Positions 1 to 5,851 are shown, counted from the first letter of the stretch. The stretch: 6,565 nt of DNA from Desulfocapsaceae bacterium (GCA_029934775.1 JAOZLO010000162.1:1-6565), one strand, 5' to 3'. Notes: a model not told the origin generated them from the sequence alone. A program made the numbers and translations.

Positions 1-40
1 CATACGATACGTGTTGCAATTTTCTAACCGGACATTACTG
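1..40. mobile_element. Possible insertion-sequence end adjoining the broken iorA
   Basis: Similarity to the IorA family runs to about position 41 and then stops. The following bases, read on the minus strand, begin AGTAATGTCCGGTTAGAAA and contain the in-frame stop. None of the three frames continues IorA-like sequence. An abrupt junction that keeps one side intact is what an inserted element leaves. The TGTCCGGTTAG stretch resembles, from memory only, ends of IS4-type elements. No transposase is visible because the window ends here, and no target duplication can be tested. A deletion junction or other rearrangement would look the same. Confidence 0.3.
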
Positions 41-508
41 GTAATTGTATACTTCTGTGGGATTTGCTGGTTCAAATACTGGAGTGTAACTCAGGTAAGC
101 AAAGTGACGGTTATCTTGTTCATTTTGTGATGAATTTGCTCCGGGATCATCACCAAGAACAATCACCATACCTCCTATAATATTGAAAAGGCTGAGCTGG
201 ACAAAAGCGTCAGCTGCCACGTTAATACCAACACTTTTGAAAGATACCGTAGAAAGATGTCCATTTAAGGCAGCTCCTAGAGCCACTTCTGTGGCAACTT
301 TCTCATTAGTGGAAAATTCAAAGTAGAATGGCCTTTGGCTTTGGGGAATCGATTGAATGGCTATAGCAATTTCGGGGGTAGGGGAGCCAGGATAAGAAGT
401 TACAGCCCTGGTACCAGATTCAACCATTGCTCTGACGAGAGCAGTATTCCCCATGACAATTTCCTTAAAAGCCCGTTTTCTCAACAACATATCACCCATG
501 TTTTTCAT
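35..508 (-). pseudogene. iorA: Indolepyruvate:ferredoxin oxidoreductase alpha subunit, 5' fragment (truncated)
   Basis: This is the N-terminal part of the alpha subunit of an indolepyruvate (aryl-2-ketoacid):ferredoxin oxidoreductase. The intact enzyme is a cytoplasmic, thiamine-diphosphate and iron-sulfur protein that converts aryl pyruvates to aryl-acetyl-CoA. Visible family signatures are MGNTALVRAMVESG (residues 19-32), SYPGSPTPEI (38-47), NEKVATEVALGAALNG (68-83) and LGDDPGANSSQNEQDNRHFA (118-137), all in the pyruvate-oxidoreductase N-terminal domain. The start at 508 is supported by AGGAGA at 515-520 with a 6-base gap; Met4 and Met7 are less well placed. The frame ends after 157 residues, whereas the family usually has about 550-650. 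The TPP-binding and ferredoxin-type C-terminal parts are missing, so the product cannot be a working oxidoreductase. The break lies right after ...PTEVYNY, where homologues continue, and probably reflects an insertion. Family assignment is firm; the label IorA rather than a related POR-type alpha subunit is less so. Confidence 0.8.
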
Positions 509-535
509 GCCGCTTCTCCTGATGATGAAAACCCA

Positions 536-541
536 GTTATA
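536..541 (-). promoter_or_regulatory. Weak candidate -10 box upstream of the iorA fragment
   Basis: On the minus strand AGTATAAC gives a TATAAC -10-like hexamer about 28 bases before the start codon at 508. No convincing -35 hexamer lies 16-18 bases upstream, where the best is AACGAA. It is listed only as the best candidate in the 234-base divergent gap. Confidence 0.2.
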
Positions 542-704
542 CTCTTTGAGAGGAAGAATTCGTTAAAAAGATAACTCTGGCATCTGGAATTACAAGAAAA
601 AGGAAAAAGATGGAATTCATTTCAAACAGCTTAAGATATATTGAATGAGATACGAAAACAGAATAAGTTAGTGGAGGAAGTGAAAGCAATTGTCTGTCAT
701 TTTT

Positions 705-710
705 TATAAT
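705..710 (+). promoter_or_regulatory. Consensus TATAAT -10 box upstream of the acetyl-CoA hydrolase/transferase gene
   Basis: A perfect TATAAT sits 32 bases before the ATG at 743 and would give a leader of roughly 25 bases. The -35 region is poor: at a spacing of 18 the hexamer is TGAAAG. If the promoter is real it may therefore need an activator. The surrounding sequence is AT-rich, so a chance match is possible. Confidence 0.4.
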
Positions 711-742
711 TGAATTGAACAAATAAATAGAGAGGAGACCTC

Positions 743-2629
743 ATGGCATTGCCAAAGTGGCAGCAAAAACTGCCTGGGAATAAAACTGTTACTACAAAGG
801 CAGCACTTGCTTCTATTAATAACGGATGTCGCGTTTTTCTCGGCACCGGTTGCGGTGAACCTCAACATCTGATCCACGCTATGGTCGCAGACAGGGGAAC
901 CCAGGACATCATGATTTATCAGATGTTGTCCCATACCCTGGCACAATATGTTGATGATCCAGCGTTTGTGGAACGTTTTTCCCTGAAACTTTTTTTTATC
1001 AGCGAGCCCATGCGTAAAGCTGCTTTTGAGGGAAAAATCGATTATCTCCCCACTTATCTTTCGCAAATTCCAAAATTATTTCAAAGCCATCGAATCGGTC
1101 TGGATGTTGCTTTGATCCAGGTCAGTCCTCCCGACCAATTCGGCTACTGTAGTCTGGGTGTTTCTGTTGACATCACTCGCTCCGCCGTGGAAAATGCCGA
1201 ACTGGTCATCGCTCAGGTCAATCCATGTATGCCTCGTGCCTGGGGTGACAGTCTGGTACATACAGATGCCATTGACTATTTTGTGCCTTATGAAGAACCC
1301 CTGGTGACGTATCATCCCAATCTGCCAGAAAATGATATCACCCGTCGTATCGGTCACTTTATCTCCCAGTTGGTACGAGATGGTGATACTCTTCAAGTAG
1401 GCTTCGGTACACTGCCCAATGCAATTTTGCAACATTTGGGCCAGAAAAAAGACCTGGGCCTCCACACCCAGCTCATTACTGATGCCATGTTACCCCTTTT
1501 TGAGCAGAATGTGATTACGAACAGGCTCAAAACCTTGCTGCCTCGACGAGTCGTTGCCTCACTCTGCATGGGGACAGAGAAGCTTTACCGCTTTATTGAT
1601 GACAACCCGTTTTTTGATTTTCGATCTTCAGAATTCGTCAGTGACCCTCTGGTCATTGCCCGGAACGACAACCTGGTTTCCATAAGCTCTGCACTTGAGG
1701 TCGACCTTACTGGCCAGGTTTGCTCCGATTCTTTGGGCTATCACTTTTACAGTGGCATTGGTGACCAGGTCGATTTTTTAAGAGGAGCATCAATGTCCAA
1801 AGGTGGATTTTCAATCATTGCCCTGCCGTCCACCGCACAAAACGGCAAAATTTCACGAATTGTTTCCCATTTGTCCGAAGGGGCAGGTGTGGCTACGACC
1901 CGGGGCGATGTCAATTTTGTGGTTACCGAGTATGGGTATGCTGAATTGCAGGGAAAAGGTATTTACCAGAGGGTCATGGAGTTAGCACAAATCGCCCATC
2001 CTAAATTTCGCGCACAACTGATTGATGCCGCCAAAAAACATCATTATATCTTCGCCGATCAACTACCACCTCTGGAGCGAGATCTTATTTTTTTAGAAAA
2101 ATATAACTGGCGAGTTAATTTAAAAAGTGGGCAGACGGCATTTATACGTCCTTTGTATCCTTCTGACGAATTTGAATACCGAAACTTTTTTTATTCTTTA
2201 AAAGAAGAGACCATTTACAGAAGGTTTTTTTATAAAATGCGACTTTTTTCCCATGAGATTGTTCAACAACAATGGGCGGAGGTGGATTATCACGAAAATA
2301 TGTCTCTTGTCGGCCGAGTGCAAAAAGGAGGACATAACGAGGTGATGGCTATTGGCTCATACGCCCAGGAAAAAGATGGCTATGCTGAAGTGGCCTTTGT
2401 GGTGCACGATGATTTCCATGGACAGGGAATAGCCAGCCGTATGTTGGAATACCTGGAACAGATTGCCAGGGAGAACAACTTCGTGGGTTTTGTGGCTACA
2501 GTTTTTGATGACAATCAGGCTATGCTCAATGTCTTCCAGAAACGTTATCCCCAGGCGGAATTGACTTCTAATTTGAGTGGAGAGATTAATATCAGCATGC
2601 CCTTTGCTCCGTCTCCCGAGGTTGAATAA
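743..2629 (+). CDS. Acetyl-CoA hydrolase/CoA-transferase fused to a C-terminal GNAT acetyltransferase domain
   Basis: This is a 628-residue cytoplasmic fusion. Residues about 1-450 form an acetyl-CoA hydrolase / 4-hydroxybutyrate CoA-transferase-type protein, a family that moves CoA between acetyl-CoA and carboxylates or hydrolyses it. Signatures are the glycine loop GFGTLPNA (220-227), VDFLRGASMSKGG, VTEYGYAELQGKG (394-406) and IAHPKFR (417-423). Residues about 465-625 are a GNAT domain: TAFIRPL opens it, and the acetyl-CoA-binding motif A is DDFHGQGIA (556-564), with His559 where Arg or Gln is usual. The fusion is a known family architecture. In Clostridium aminobutyricum AbfT the catalytic glutamate (Glu238) lies 23 residues after the first loop glycine, in LGIH(S/T)E. 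Here the same spacing gives LGLHTQ, so the residue is Gln243 (CAG, 1469-1471). Activity as a classical transferase is therefore doubtful. The start is supported by AGGAG at 733-737 with a 5-base gap. The gene stands alone, divergent from the iorA fragment. The substrate is unknown. Confidence 0.9.
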   Translation: MALPKWQQKLPGNKTVTTKAALASINNGCRVFLGTGCGEPQHLIHAMVADRGTQDIMIYQMLSHTLAQYVDDPAFVERFSLKLFFISEPMRKAAFEGKIDYLPTYLSQIPKLFQSHRIGLDVALIQVSPPDQFGYCSLGVSVDITRSAVENAELVIAQVNPCMPRAWGDSLVHTDAIDYFVPYEEPLVTYHPNLPENDITRRIGHFISQLVRDGDTLQVGFGTLPNAILQHLGQKKDLGLHTQLITDAMLPLFEQNVITNRLKTLLPRRVVASLCMGTEKLYRFIDDNPFFDFRSSEFVSDPLVIARNDNLVSISSALEVDLTGQVCSDSLGYHFYSGIGDQVDFLRGASMSKGGFSIIALPSTAQNGKISRIVSHLSEGAGVATTRGDVNFVVTEYGYAELQGKGIYQRVMELAQIAHPKFRAQLIDAAKKHHYIFADQLPPLERDLIFLEKYNWRVNLKSGQTAFIRPLYPSDEFEYRNFFYSLKEETIYRRFFYKMRLFSHEIVQQQWAEVDYHENMSLVGRVQKGGHNEVMAIGSYAQEKDGYAEVAFVVHDDFHGQGIASRMLEYLEQIARENNFVGFVATVFDDNQAMLNVFQKRYPQAELTSNLSGEINISMPFAPSPEVE

Positions 2630-2758
2630 GACAATTCCCGGATCTGGCACAGGGCTGGATTAATCTACATCGATACTCAGGAAACTCGTTCTCTGTTCAG
2701 ACATTCTCTAAAAACTTGATAATATCGTTTGAGAAGTTCAACTTTGTATGAAAATATA

Positions 2759-2810
2759 AATGTTGATCATAGAGGAATTTTATCGACGGTACGTCGGTAA
2801 ATTCAACATT
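2759..2810. repeat. Imperfect inverted repeat/hairpin in the gap after the transferase gene
   Basis: A hairpin with arms 2776-2788 and 2792-2803 has a GTA loop, a CGACG/CGTCG core, one G-U pair and one bulged T. An outer 8-base match, AATGTTGA (2759-2766) with TCAACATT (2803-2810), encloses it asymmetrically. Neither strand has a T-run directly after the stem, so it is not a canonical intrinsic terminator. It could still stabilise or end the upstream mRNA. The rest of 2630-2842 shows no open frame with a ribosome-binding site. Confidence 0.45.
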
Positions 2811-2840
2811 GGGTAGGCTGTTTTTCCTGAGCCGCTAATC

Positions 2841-2876
2841 AACAAAAAGGGTTGCAGCATTCAAGCTGTAACCCTT
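2841..2876 (-). terminator. Intrinsic terminator downstream of tRNA-Arg
   Basis: The arms at 2847-2858 and 2865-2876 form a 12-base-pair stem with one G-U pair and a 6-base loop. Read on the minus strand, the stem ends ...AACCCTT and runs straight into TTTGTTG, a short T-tract. It lies about 10 bases past the CCA end of the tRNA, so it would end both tRNA transcription and any read-through from rne. On the plus strand no T-tract follows, so termination in that direction is unlikely. Confidence 0.8.
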
Positions 2877-2885
2877 CGAATTTAC

Positions 2886-2962
2886 TGGTACACCAGACAG
2901 GATTCGAACCTGTGACCCCCTGATTCGTAGTCAGGTACTCTATCCAGCTGAGCTACTGGTGC
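2886..2962 (-). tRNA. tRNA-Arg(ACG)
   Basis: A 77-nucleotide tRNA with encoded CCA. The acceptor stem is GCACCAG with CTGGTGT, including a G1-U72 wobble. The D arm is GCTCAGCTGGATAGAGT, the anticodon stem-loop is CCTGA-CTACGAA-TCAGG, and the T arm is ACAGG-TTCGAAT-CCTGT, with discriminator A73. The anticodon ACG would be read as ICG after deamination by TadA and decode CGU, CGC and CGA. It starts 38 bases after the rne stop codon on the same strand, has its own promoter, and is followed by a terminator. No duplicated 3' end is visible, so there is no sign that it serves as an integration site here. Confidence 0.97.
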
Positions 2963-2975
2963 ATGAAGAAGTGTT

Positions 2976-3004
2976 TATATACTCTAGTTTAAAAGGGAAC
3001 TCAA
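2976..3004 (-). promoter_or_regulatory. Sigma-70 promoter of tRNA-Arg, overlapping the rne stop codon
   Basis: On the minus strand, TTGAGT (2999-3004) and TATATA (2976-2981) are separated by exactly 17 bases. Transcription would start near 2969, giving about 7 bases of 5' leader before the mature tRNA end at 2962 for RNase P to remove. The -35 hexamer covers the rne stop codon (3001-3003). Confidence 0.65.
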
Positions 3005-4989
3005 GGCTGTTTTATATTTTTCAATTCTTTTTCACTTCTGTGAAAAACTAAATTATTATCCGCAGGCTTCATTGAAGTTTCAGCAACAATTGTTACCTCG
3101 ACCTGATATTTTGTTTCCATTAAATACAGCTCTTCACGTTTATTGTTAAGGAGATACGACGCAACATCAAGAGGAAAGTGACATTCTGCATGGGCCACCA
3201 ACTTTCTGCTCGCTCCGGTCTGGATCCGGCGGAGATAAAAAAGGGCGAGTGTCTCTATCGATCGAACCGTGCCTCTGCCTTTACAATGCTCGCATCTTCG
3301 ATAATTTCCCGCCTCAATGGGAGCTCCCAGTTTTTGCCTTGAAATTTGCATTAAACCAAATTTGGAGATTCTACTGAAATCAACCTTTGCCTTATCAAGT
3401 TTCATTGCTGTCTTTACTTCTCTTTCTACAGCCAGATTATTCTTCCTACTTCGCATATCTATAAAATCGACTACTACAAGACCACCCAGATCCCTCAATC
3501 GAAGCTGCCTCGCAAGCTCCCGGGCCGCTTCCATATTTGCCTGGAAGATTGATTGTTCAAAATTCTTCCCCTTGGAGGTTGAGCCAGAATTAACATCAAT
3601 TGCCACCAGGGCCTCAGTCGGGTCAATAACTATTGATCCTCCGGAAGGCAAATTCACCTGGGGTTGGTATATTGACTCAATCTGGTCCTCGACACTGAAC
3701 TGATTAAAGATGGGCCTTGAACCGCGATGTAAACGCACCTTGACATCTCTTTGCTTGGAAGGAAGCAGATCGATAAACCCCTTGACCTGATCCATAGCCG
3801 TACGATCATCGACAAGTATCTCCACAATAGTAGGATCAAAATGTTCCCGAAGAAACATCAACACATTATGATGATCCTCATAGACAATTCCAACACCCTC
3901 AAGAGCCTGCCCTTTCTTCTTAATTTCATCCCATAAACGTAACAAATATCCAACATCTCTGGAGAGAGCAGTTTTAGTTATGTCGATACTGGCAGTTCGA
4001 ACAATCCAGCCTATGCCTTCAGGTATATCCATTGCGTTCATTGCATCACGCAAACGAGATCGTTTTTCTTCGCCGGAAATTTTCCTGGAGATCCCAGAAG
4101 AGTCAGATCCTGGCATCAGGACAACACATCTCCCGGGGAGCGAAAGGTACGTTGTCATATTTGCACCTTTTCTTCCAACCTCTTCTTTTACTACCTGGGC
4201 GAGAATTTCCTGACCTTTCTCAACAACATCTACTATACTCAGTTTTTTCCACTGGTGTGCCTCAACCAGCTCTCGGACACGACTTCCCAGCTCTTCCTTA
4301 TAGTATTCAGGATGAATCTCACTAAATGGCAAAAACCCGTTTTTATCGGTTCCATAGTCAACAAATGCCGCCTGAAGACTAGGCTCAATTGCAACTATTT
4401 TTGCTTTATAAATATTGTTTTTCGTCCGAGTTCGGGTGACTGACGAGACGTGAATCGACTCCAGTCGCCCATCTTCGAGAAGTGCTATTCTGCACTCTTC
4501 CGGTTCTTCTGCATTAATTAATAGTTTTCTTACAGGGGTGGGCTTGGACGGCTCTTTCCTTTTTACTGGTTCAACCACTAATTTAGTATCGGAGGAGTCT
4601 TCAGCTGAATCTGACTTGGCTGGGGCAAGGGAACTCTTTTGTCGACGTGGTTTTTTCGCAGTTCTCTTTTTTGGGGAAACTGTTTTTTCCTCTGTCGGCG
4701 ACGCAATAATTTCAGATTCCAGGTTTACTTCAGTATTTACAATTTTGTCCGGATGATGCTCCCTGGTTAATGCATCAGAACTCCTAACCGCTGTTTTCTC
4801 TCTAGATGGACTTTCAGGTTGATTTTTTTTTACGGTTTCCTTTAGCCCTTTTTTTGAATCTGATTCATTGTTTCTATTTTCGGCAGGAACTTCGTTTTCT
4901 GTTAAAACAGTGCTTTTCCACCAAGCGCCGATTCTAGCTTTAATTTTTAATCTGGTTTTTTCTTTTCCCGTGTTTTTCTCTATAGCCAT
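3001..4989 (-). CDS. rne: Ribonuclease E/G family endoribonuclease with N-terminal extension
   Basis: This is an Rne/Rng endoribonuclease, which cleaves single-stranded AU-rich RNA during mRNA decay and rRNA/tRNA maturation. In 662-residue numbering from the ATG at 4989, residues 1 to about 155 are a Lys/Glu/Ser/Pro-rich extension likely to be disordered. An S1-type RNA-binding region follows (NNIYKAKIVAIEPSLQAAFV, from 191). The 5'-monophosphate sensor pair is Arg331-Thr332 in IVRTAS. The DNase-I-like core has metal-binding Asp465 (AIDVNSG) and Asp508 (VVVDFIDM), and the zinc-link cysteines are 566 and 569 (RRCEHCKGRG). Spacings between these residues equal those of E. coli RNase E (R169, D303, D346, C404). 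The protein ends shortly after the small domain, so the C-terminal degradosome scaffold is absent. An in-frame ATG at 5013 would add 8 residues but lacks a ribosome-binding site, while the ATG at 4989 has AAGGAAGG. An RNase G label is possible, but the size and extension favour rne. Confidence 0.93.
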   Translation of the reverse strand: MAIEKNTGKEKTRLKIKARIGAWWKSTVLTENEVPAENRNNESDSKKGLKETVKKNQPESPSREKTAVRSSDALTREHHPDKIVNTEVNLESEIIASPTEEKTVSPKKRTAKKPRRQKSSLAPAKSDSAEDSSDTKLVVEPVKRKEPSKPTPVRKLLINAEEPEECRIALLEDGRLESIHVSSVTRTRTKNNIYKAKIVAIEPSLQAAFVDYGTDKNGFLPFSEIHPEYYKEELGSRVRELVEAHQWKKLSIVDVVEKGQEILAQVVKEEVGRKGANMTTYLSLPGRCVVLMPGSDSSGISRKISGEEKRSRLRDAMNAMDIPEGIGWIVRTASIDITKTALSRDVGYLLRLWDEIKKKGQALEGVGIVYEDHHNVLMFLREHFDPTIVEILVDDRTAMDQVKGFIDLLPSKQRDVKVRLHRGSRPIFNQFSVEDQIESIYQPQVNLPSGGSIVIDPTEALVAIDVNSGSTSKGKNFEQSIFQANMEAARELARQLRLRDLGGLVVVDFIDMRSRKNNLAVEREVKTAMKLDKAKVDFSRISKFGLMQISRQKLGAPIEAGNYRRCEHCKGRGTVRSIETLALFYLRRIQTGASRKLVAHAECHFPLDVASYLLNNKREELYLMETKYQVEVTIVAETSMKPADNNLVFHRSEKELKNIKQP

Positions 4990-4992
4990 TAT

Positions 4993-5000
4993 CCTTCCTT
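4993..5000 (-). promoter_or_regulatory. Ribosome-binding site that sets the rne start
   Basis: AAGGAAGG on the minus strand lies just before the ATG at 4989, with the AAGGA portion 6 bases away. The alternative in-frame ATG at 5013 is preceded by TACTCTCAAA, which has no Shine-Dalgarno match. The internal start is therefore preferred. Confidence 0.65.
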
Positions 5001-5018
5001 TTGGCTGTATCATTTTGA

Positions 5019-5030
5019 GAGTAATTACTC
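5019..5030. promoter_or_regulatory. 12-base perfect palindrome in the rne leader
   Basis: GAGTAATTACTC is a perfect palindrome about 30 bases upstream of the chosen rne start. It could be an operator half-site pair or fold as RNA. It may also be chance in this AT-rich region. Confidence 0.3.
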
Positions 5031-5073
5031 AAACGATGCAGCATAATCTTAATTCACTGCCTGCAACCTCCTT

Positions 5074-5130
5074 GAGGGCCATCCGAGAATGCCTCGATTT
5101 TAAACAAAAGGTCTATTCTCGGACAGCCTC
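5074..5130 (-). promoter_or_regulatory. rne: Structured element in the putative 5' leader of rne
   Basis: TCCGAGAAT (5082-5090) pairs perfectly with ATTCTCGGA (5115-5123) across a 24-base loop. After a small internal loop, GAGG (5074-5077) can pair with CCTC (5127-5130), giving about 13 pairs. Just downstream on the minus strand lies AAGGAGG (5067-5073), a strong Shine-Dalgarno-like sequence that precedes only GTG-AAT-TAA. If transcription starts near 5180, all of this is in the rne leader. E. coli rne is autoregulated through leader hairpins bound by RNase E, so a similar role is a reasonable inference here, not something the sequence proves. Confidence 0.4.
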
Positions 5131-5186
5131 CTGAGAAGTTGCTCTGAAATTGTAACTCAGCAGTTAAAATTTTCTTATTTTGTTCG

Positions 5187-5216
5187 TTTATACTGGAACA
5201 CATTCAATAAAGTCAT
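5187..5216 (-). promoter_or_regulatory. Candidate sigma-70 promoter of rne
   Basis: On the minus strand, ATGACT (5211-5216) is followed after 18 bases by TATAAA (5187-5192). Four of six and five of six consensus bases match. Transcription would begin near 5180 and give a leader of roughly 190 bases. Other AT-rich matches in the region could compete. Confidence 0.4.
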
Positions 5217-5363
5217 TTTCTCTCAACTCAAGCAATAGTACTGTTATTTTGTGCTATATGAAAATGATTAACTTGCCTGAACACATCCCTCCAATTAATA
5301 CCGGGGAAAATAGCGCAAATAGTAATTTTTTGCACCAATTTCCTTATTTTTCAACCAACCAAC

Positions 5364-5428
5364 AATTCGATGATAACTTCTTACGAGATTGTCACAGTTG
5401 ACAGTCTCGTAAAAATATCATTCGAAAT
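5364..5428. repeat. Large interrupted inverted repeat in the rne-lptD gap
   Basis: An inner stem pairs TTACGAGATTGTC (5381-5393) with GACAGTCTCGTAA (5400-5412) over a 6-base loop: 13 pairs with one G-U. After a 5/3-base internal loop, TTCGATGATA (5366-5375) pairs with TATCATTCGAA (5416-5426), with one bulged T. About 23 pairs in total lie in 65 bases. No T-run follows on either strand, so it is not a typical terminator. It could be a small palindromic mobile element, a protein-binding cruciform, or part of a structured RNA. Confidence 0.6.
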
Positions 5429-5433
5429 CCTAG

Positions 5434-5544
5434 ATGGCTAAGTCAAAAAGCTCGATAATCACAATTCACATGACAGTCATTGTAGCCGTCACACTAGTAT
5501 TGCTGATTCCAATGAAACACAAATTTTATTTAAAAGATTTGTAA
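5434..5544 (+). CDS. Possible 36-residue single-span membrane peptide
   Basis: An ATG-to-TAA frame encodes a short N-terminus with three basic/polar residues (MAKSKSS). One hydrophobic stretch, IITIHMTVIVAVTLVLLIP (residues 8-26), is long enough to span a membrane, and a basic tail (MKHKFYLKDL) follows. This layout is typical of small membrane proteins, including type I toxin-like peptides, but I recognise no family. The sequence before the ATG (GAAATCCTAG) has no Shine-Dalgarno match, which argues against translation. The frame begins 6 bases after the large inverted repeat. Chance is a serious alternative. Confidence 0.25.
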   Translation: MAKSKSSIITIHMTVIVAVTLVLLIPMKHKFYLKDL

Positions 5545-5710
5545 TCGAGGTAGTTTATTCAACCTACAACTTTAAAAATGACACAGTTAAACAACAATAA
5601 AGACTGCATAATTACCTTCATGAAATTCTTTCTTAAAACCCAAGAGAGAAATTTCTAAGGTGCCCAAGAGACAAGCAGTAAATAATCCCCTCAGGGTTAC
5701 GACTTTAAAC
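5545..5710. other. Intergenic stretch with no supported gene
   Basis: This AT-rich stretch lies between the possible small peptide and the lptD promoter. The only frame of note is a 26-residue ATG frame at 5578-5658 with no ribosome-binding site. A small CCC-CTCA-GGG hairpin near 5688-5697 is too weak to call. Confidence 0.5.
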
Positions 5711-5739
5711 TTGACAGTGTCCGCTGAGAAACGTACACT
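5711..5739 (+). promoter_or_regulatory. Sigma-70 promoter of lptD
   Basis: A consensus TTGACA (5711-5716) is followed, after exactly 17 bases, by TACACT (5734-5739), which matches four of six -10 positions. Transcription would start near 5746, leaving a leader of about 105 bases before the GTG. A TATAAC at 5751-5756 is an alternative -10 but lacks a -35. Confidence 0.65.
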
Positions 5740-5840
5740 CCGGGGTTAAATATAACGCAAAATTCAAACGGATTTCTTTCTTAATCATACGATTACCCCC
5801 GACAAACGGGAAAACACTTTCACCCAATATCATTCGCATA

Positions 5841-5845
5841 AGGAG
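5841..5845 (+). promoter_or_regulatory. Ribosome-binding site that sets the lptD GTG start
   Basis: AGGAG lies 6 bases before GTG at 5852. The signal peptide begins directly after that codon and no in-frame ATG occurs before residue 70, so GTG is the start. Confidence 0.75.
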
Positions 5846-5851
5846 TCTACA

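Noticed and set aside
578..593. TGGCATCTGGAATTAC as a sigma-54 promoter
   Set aside because: The -24 half TGGCA is present but the -12 half lacks the required GC, and it is about 150 bases from the gene start.
704..1066. 120-codon minus-strand frame opposite the transferase start
   Set aside because: It lies antisense to a well-supported gene with clear family motifs, has no ribosome-binding site or recognisable domain, and fits a shadow frame.
2886..2962. tRNA-Arg as an integration site for a genetic element
   Set aside because: No direct repeat of the tRNA 3' end and no integrase are visible in the window.
3317..3703. 128-codon plus-strand frame opposite rne
   Set aside because: It is antisense to the conserved catalytic core of RNase E/G and has no family features.
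5180..5401. 73-codon plus-strand frame in the rne-lptD gap
   Set aside because: It has no ribosome-binding site at any in-frame start and a low-complexity Asn/Ser/Phe composition, it overlaps the putative rne promoter, and its stop falls inside the inverted repeat.
5381..5412. Inner hairpin as an intrinsic terminator
   Set aside because: On the plus strand the stem is followed by AAAATATC and on the minus strand by GAAGTT, so there is no T-tract in either direction.
5578..5658. 26-codon ATG frame (MTQLNNNKD...)
   Set aside because: No Shine-Dalgarno sequence, no hydrophobic or other recognisable feature, and a length expected by chance.
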